Assembly (NCBI GenBank): GCA_013365365.1
Contig: JABVXU010000249.1
Coordinates: 60,001-79,497 of the forward strand
Length of the DNA stretch: 19,497 nt
Origin: Cruorifilaria tuberocauda
Taxonomy: Eukaryota > Nematoda > Chromadorea > Rhabditida > Onchocercidae
Direction of reading: 5' to 3'
In this document: piece after piece, positions 18,316-19,497 of the stretch
Position numbering within the stretch: position 1 is the stretch's first letter
How the letters are laid out: each line of letters starts with the position of its first letter
Translations under genes and position numbers: made by a program
The notes under the pieces: generated by a model
The model's database searches: none
What the model was told of the DNA's origin: nothing
What the model saw: the letters and a program-made list of their open reading frames with translations, nothing else

Positions 18316-19455
18316 ATATATTACAGTATTTCATTGAAAAATTTCAAATTTCTGAATAACAAAAAGAGAAACATTTTGCAATAAGATAATCGAATGATTG
18401 GTGATAAGTTATCAGTGAATTAAAAAAAAAATTTAACAATCACTAATTTCAAAAACAAACAATATTGAAACTAAAAAAAGCATTTTACGATAAGATATCC
18501 GAATTAATTGATTTGAGAAAAAGCACTTTGAAATAAGCTTTAGAATAATAGTAGTAACTATTATTAGATAAAAGTAAATGGGACAATATTAAATAATTTA
18601 GAAAATGCTTCCAGGAATTTAAAAAATTTTTTAAATATATGGAATTTTTAAATTTTTAACAAAAACGAAATTATGAATCGATCAAATATTATATTAAATT
18701 ATATAAAGTTATTAACTAATAATTGTACTTGAAGCAGCAATTCAGTAAAATTTTATAAAACGAAATGAAAGAAAGAAGATATGCAAATTTCGATTATCAC
18801 ATCAATGCTTGATTTAATTAAGCATTAAATATAAGCTGGTATTTGAAATGATCACCCTCGGTATTTCCCATATACCATTCCATCATGAAAGAGATCCTTT
18901 TTCATTTCTATATTCCTAAGGGTAAAAAATGCTTGATACTTTTTAATTATTTAATCAATGAATGAATTTTTGAAATTTGTGAATTTCTAGAAAAATAAAA
19001 GTTAAGAAAAAAGCTTAAATAAAGCTTAAATAAAGCATTTTTTTTTAACTTTTATTTTTCGACCTAAAAGTGAGAAAGAACTAAAAAATTCTTTCGAAAT
19101 TTTAAAACAAAAATTAGTTTTTTTATTTTTAGATTAAAAAATTTAATCAAAAAAATTAAGTTAAAAAATTTTTCATTTTAAATAAAATCAATAATAACGC
19201 TAAATTCGCTGATAAATTTCAAAATATTAATTCTATTTCTAGAATTTTTGATAAATAAATAATGATAAGTTGGCAAATTTATGCTTAGCAATATTTAAAA
19301 ATCATTGAAATTGAAATGTCGAAATATACGAATGGAAAGATGGAAATGCTTTAATGCTTATTGAGATTGTTAAAGCACTTGGACCATCGAATGACAATAT
19401 CTTTGAAAGCATGAAAAATGGAACCAATAAATTAGACAGAGCAGCACTTATCATT
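18316..19455. other. Upstream region of the five-exon gene
   Basis: AT-rich. It should contain the minus-strand promoter, but no TATA or initiator can be singled out. Two less AT-rich, exon-like islands lie at 18856-18915 and 19315-19450; both are described as leads only. Confidence 0.45.

Positions 19456-19497
<42 letters not shown>
19456..19497. repeat. (ATC)14 trinucleotide repeat, cut by the window end
   Basis: Fourteen uninterrupted ATC copies (GAT on the minus strand) run to the last base. Depending on frame it would read as poly-Asp, poly-Met, poly-Ile, poly-Ser or poly-His. Confidence 0.95.

Noticed and set aside
1..19497. tRNA, rRNA, spliced-leader RNA or intact transposon
   Set aside because: No B-box, conserved rRNA segment, SL sequence, transposase-like frame or long terminal repeat was recognised on either strand by reading; a covariance-model scan was not possible.

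Overview
The window is a strongly AT-rich piece of a eukaryotic genome, roughly three quarters or more A+T by eye. It is full of microsatellites and small tandem repeats and holds one convincing gene. That gene has five exons on the minus strand, with donors of the GTAAGT/GTTAAT kind, TTTTAG/TTTCAG acceptors and introns from 272 to 2185 nt. The base composition, splice-site style and gene structure fit a nematode best, perhaps a filarial/spirurid worm. This is inference: no rRNA, spliced leader or diagnostic satellite is present to fix the species.

Layout. Positions 1-13,480 carry no gene I can support. They run through a C-rich block (81-160), a purine-skewed block (about 660-1400) with a GTA/GAAGTA microsatellite, an ATTC-based minisatellite (1617-1976), plain AT-rich DNA, a TTATC/GATAA-dense block with an internal duplication (5701-6420), a GA tract (6600-6824), a CT-rich block (7960-8155), a long TATG/TGTG/TCTG array (8290-8640), a short more complex island (8840-9215), ATT/ATG repeats (9271-9470), small AT tandem repeats (10,540-10,805), a (GT)26 run (11,253-11,304) and three tandem copies of a 147-174 bp repeat (11,570-12,049). 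Weak coding-like signals on the minus strand lie at 12,403-12,635.

The gene. Reading right to left, the exons are 18300-17995, 15809-15690, 15318-15111, 14838-14763 and 13749-13542. Together they give an uninterrupted 305-residue protein ending in TAA, with an AATAAA signal 46 nt past the stop. Residues 1-102 are Ser/Asn-rich and hydrophilic, with poly-Asn and poly-Asp runs. Residues 103-305 resemble a divergent phospholipid-scramblase-like (tubby C-terminal fold) domain, including a hydrophobic C-terminal helix and C-terminal cysteines. The family call comes from pattern recognition and is moderate in confidence; the exon structure is much firmer.

The first intron (2185 nt) holds a decayed ~50 bp minisatellite whose units can form a hairpin, and an open frame without an ATG. 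The 1.2 kb upstream of the gene ends at the window edge in an (ATC)14 run, the same trinucleotide that encodes the gene's poly-Asp run. I see no CRISPR, rRNA, tRNA or intact transposable element, and no evidence of a new multi-gene system.
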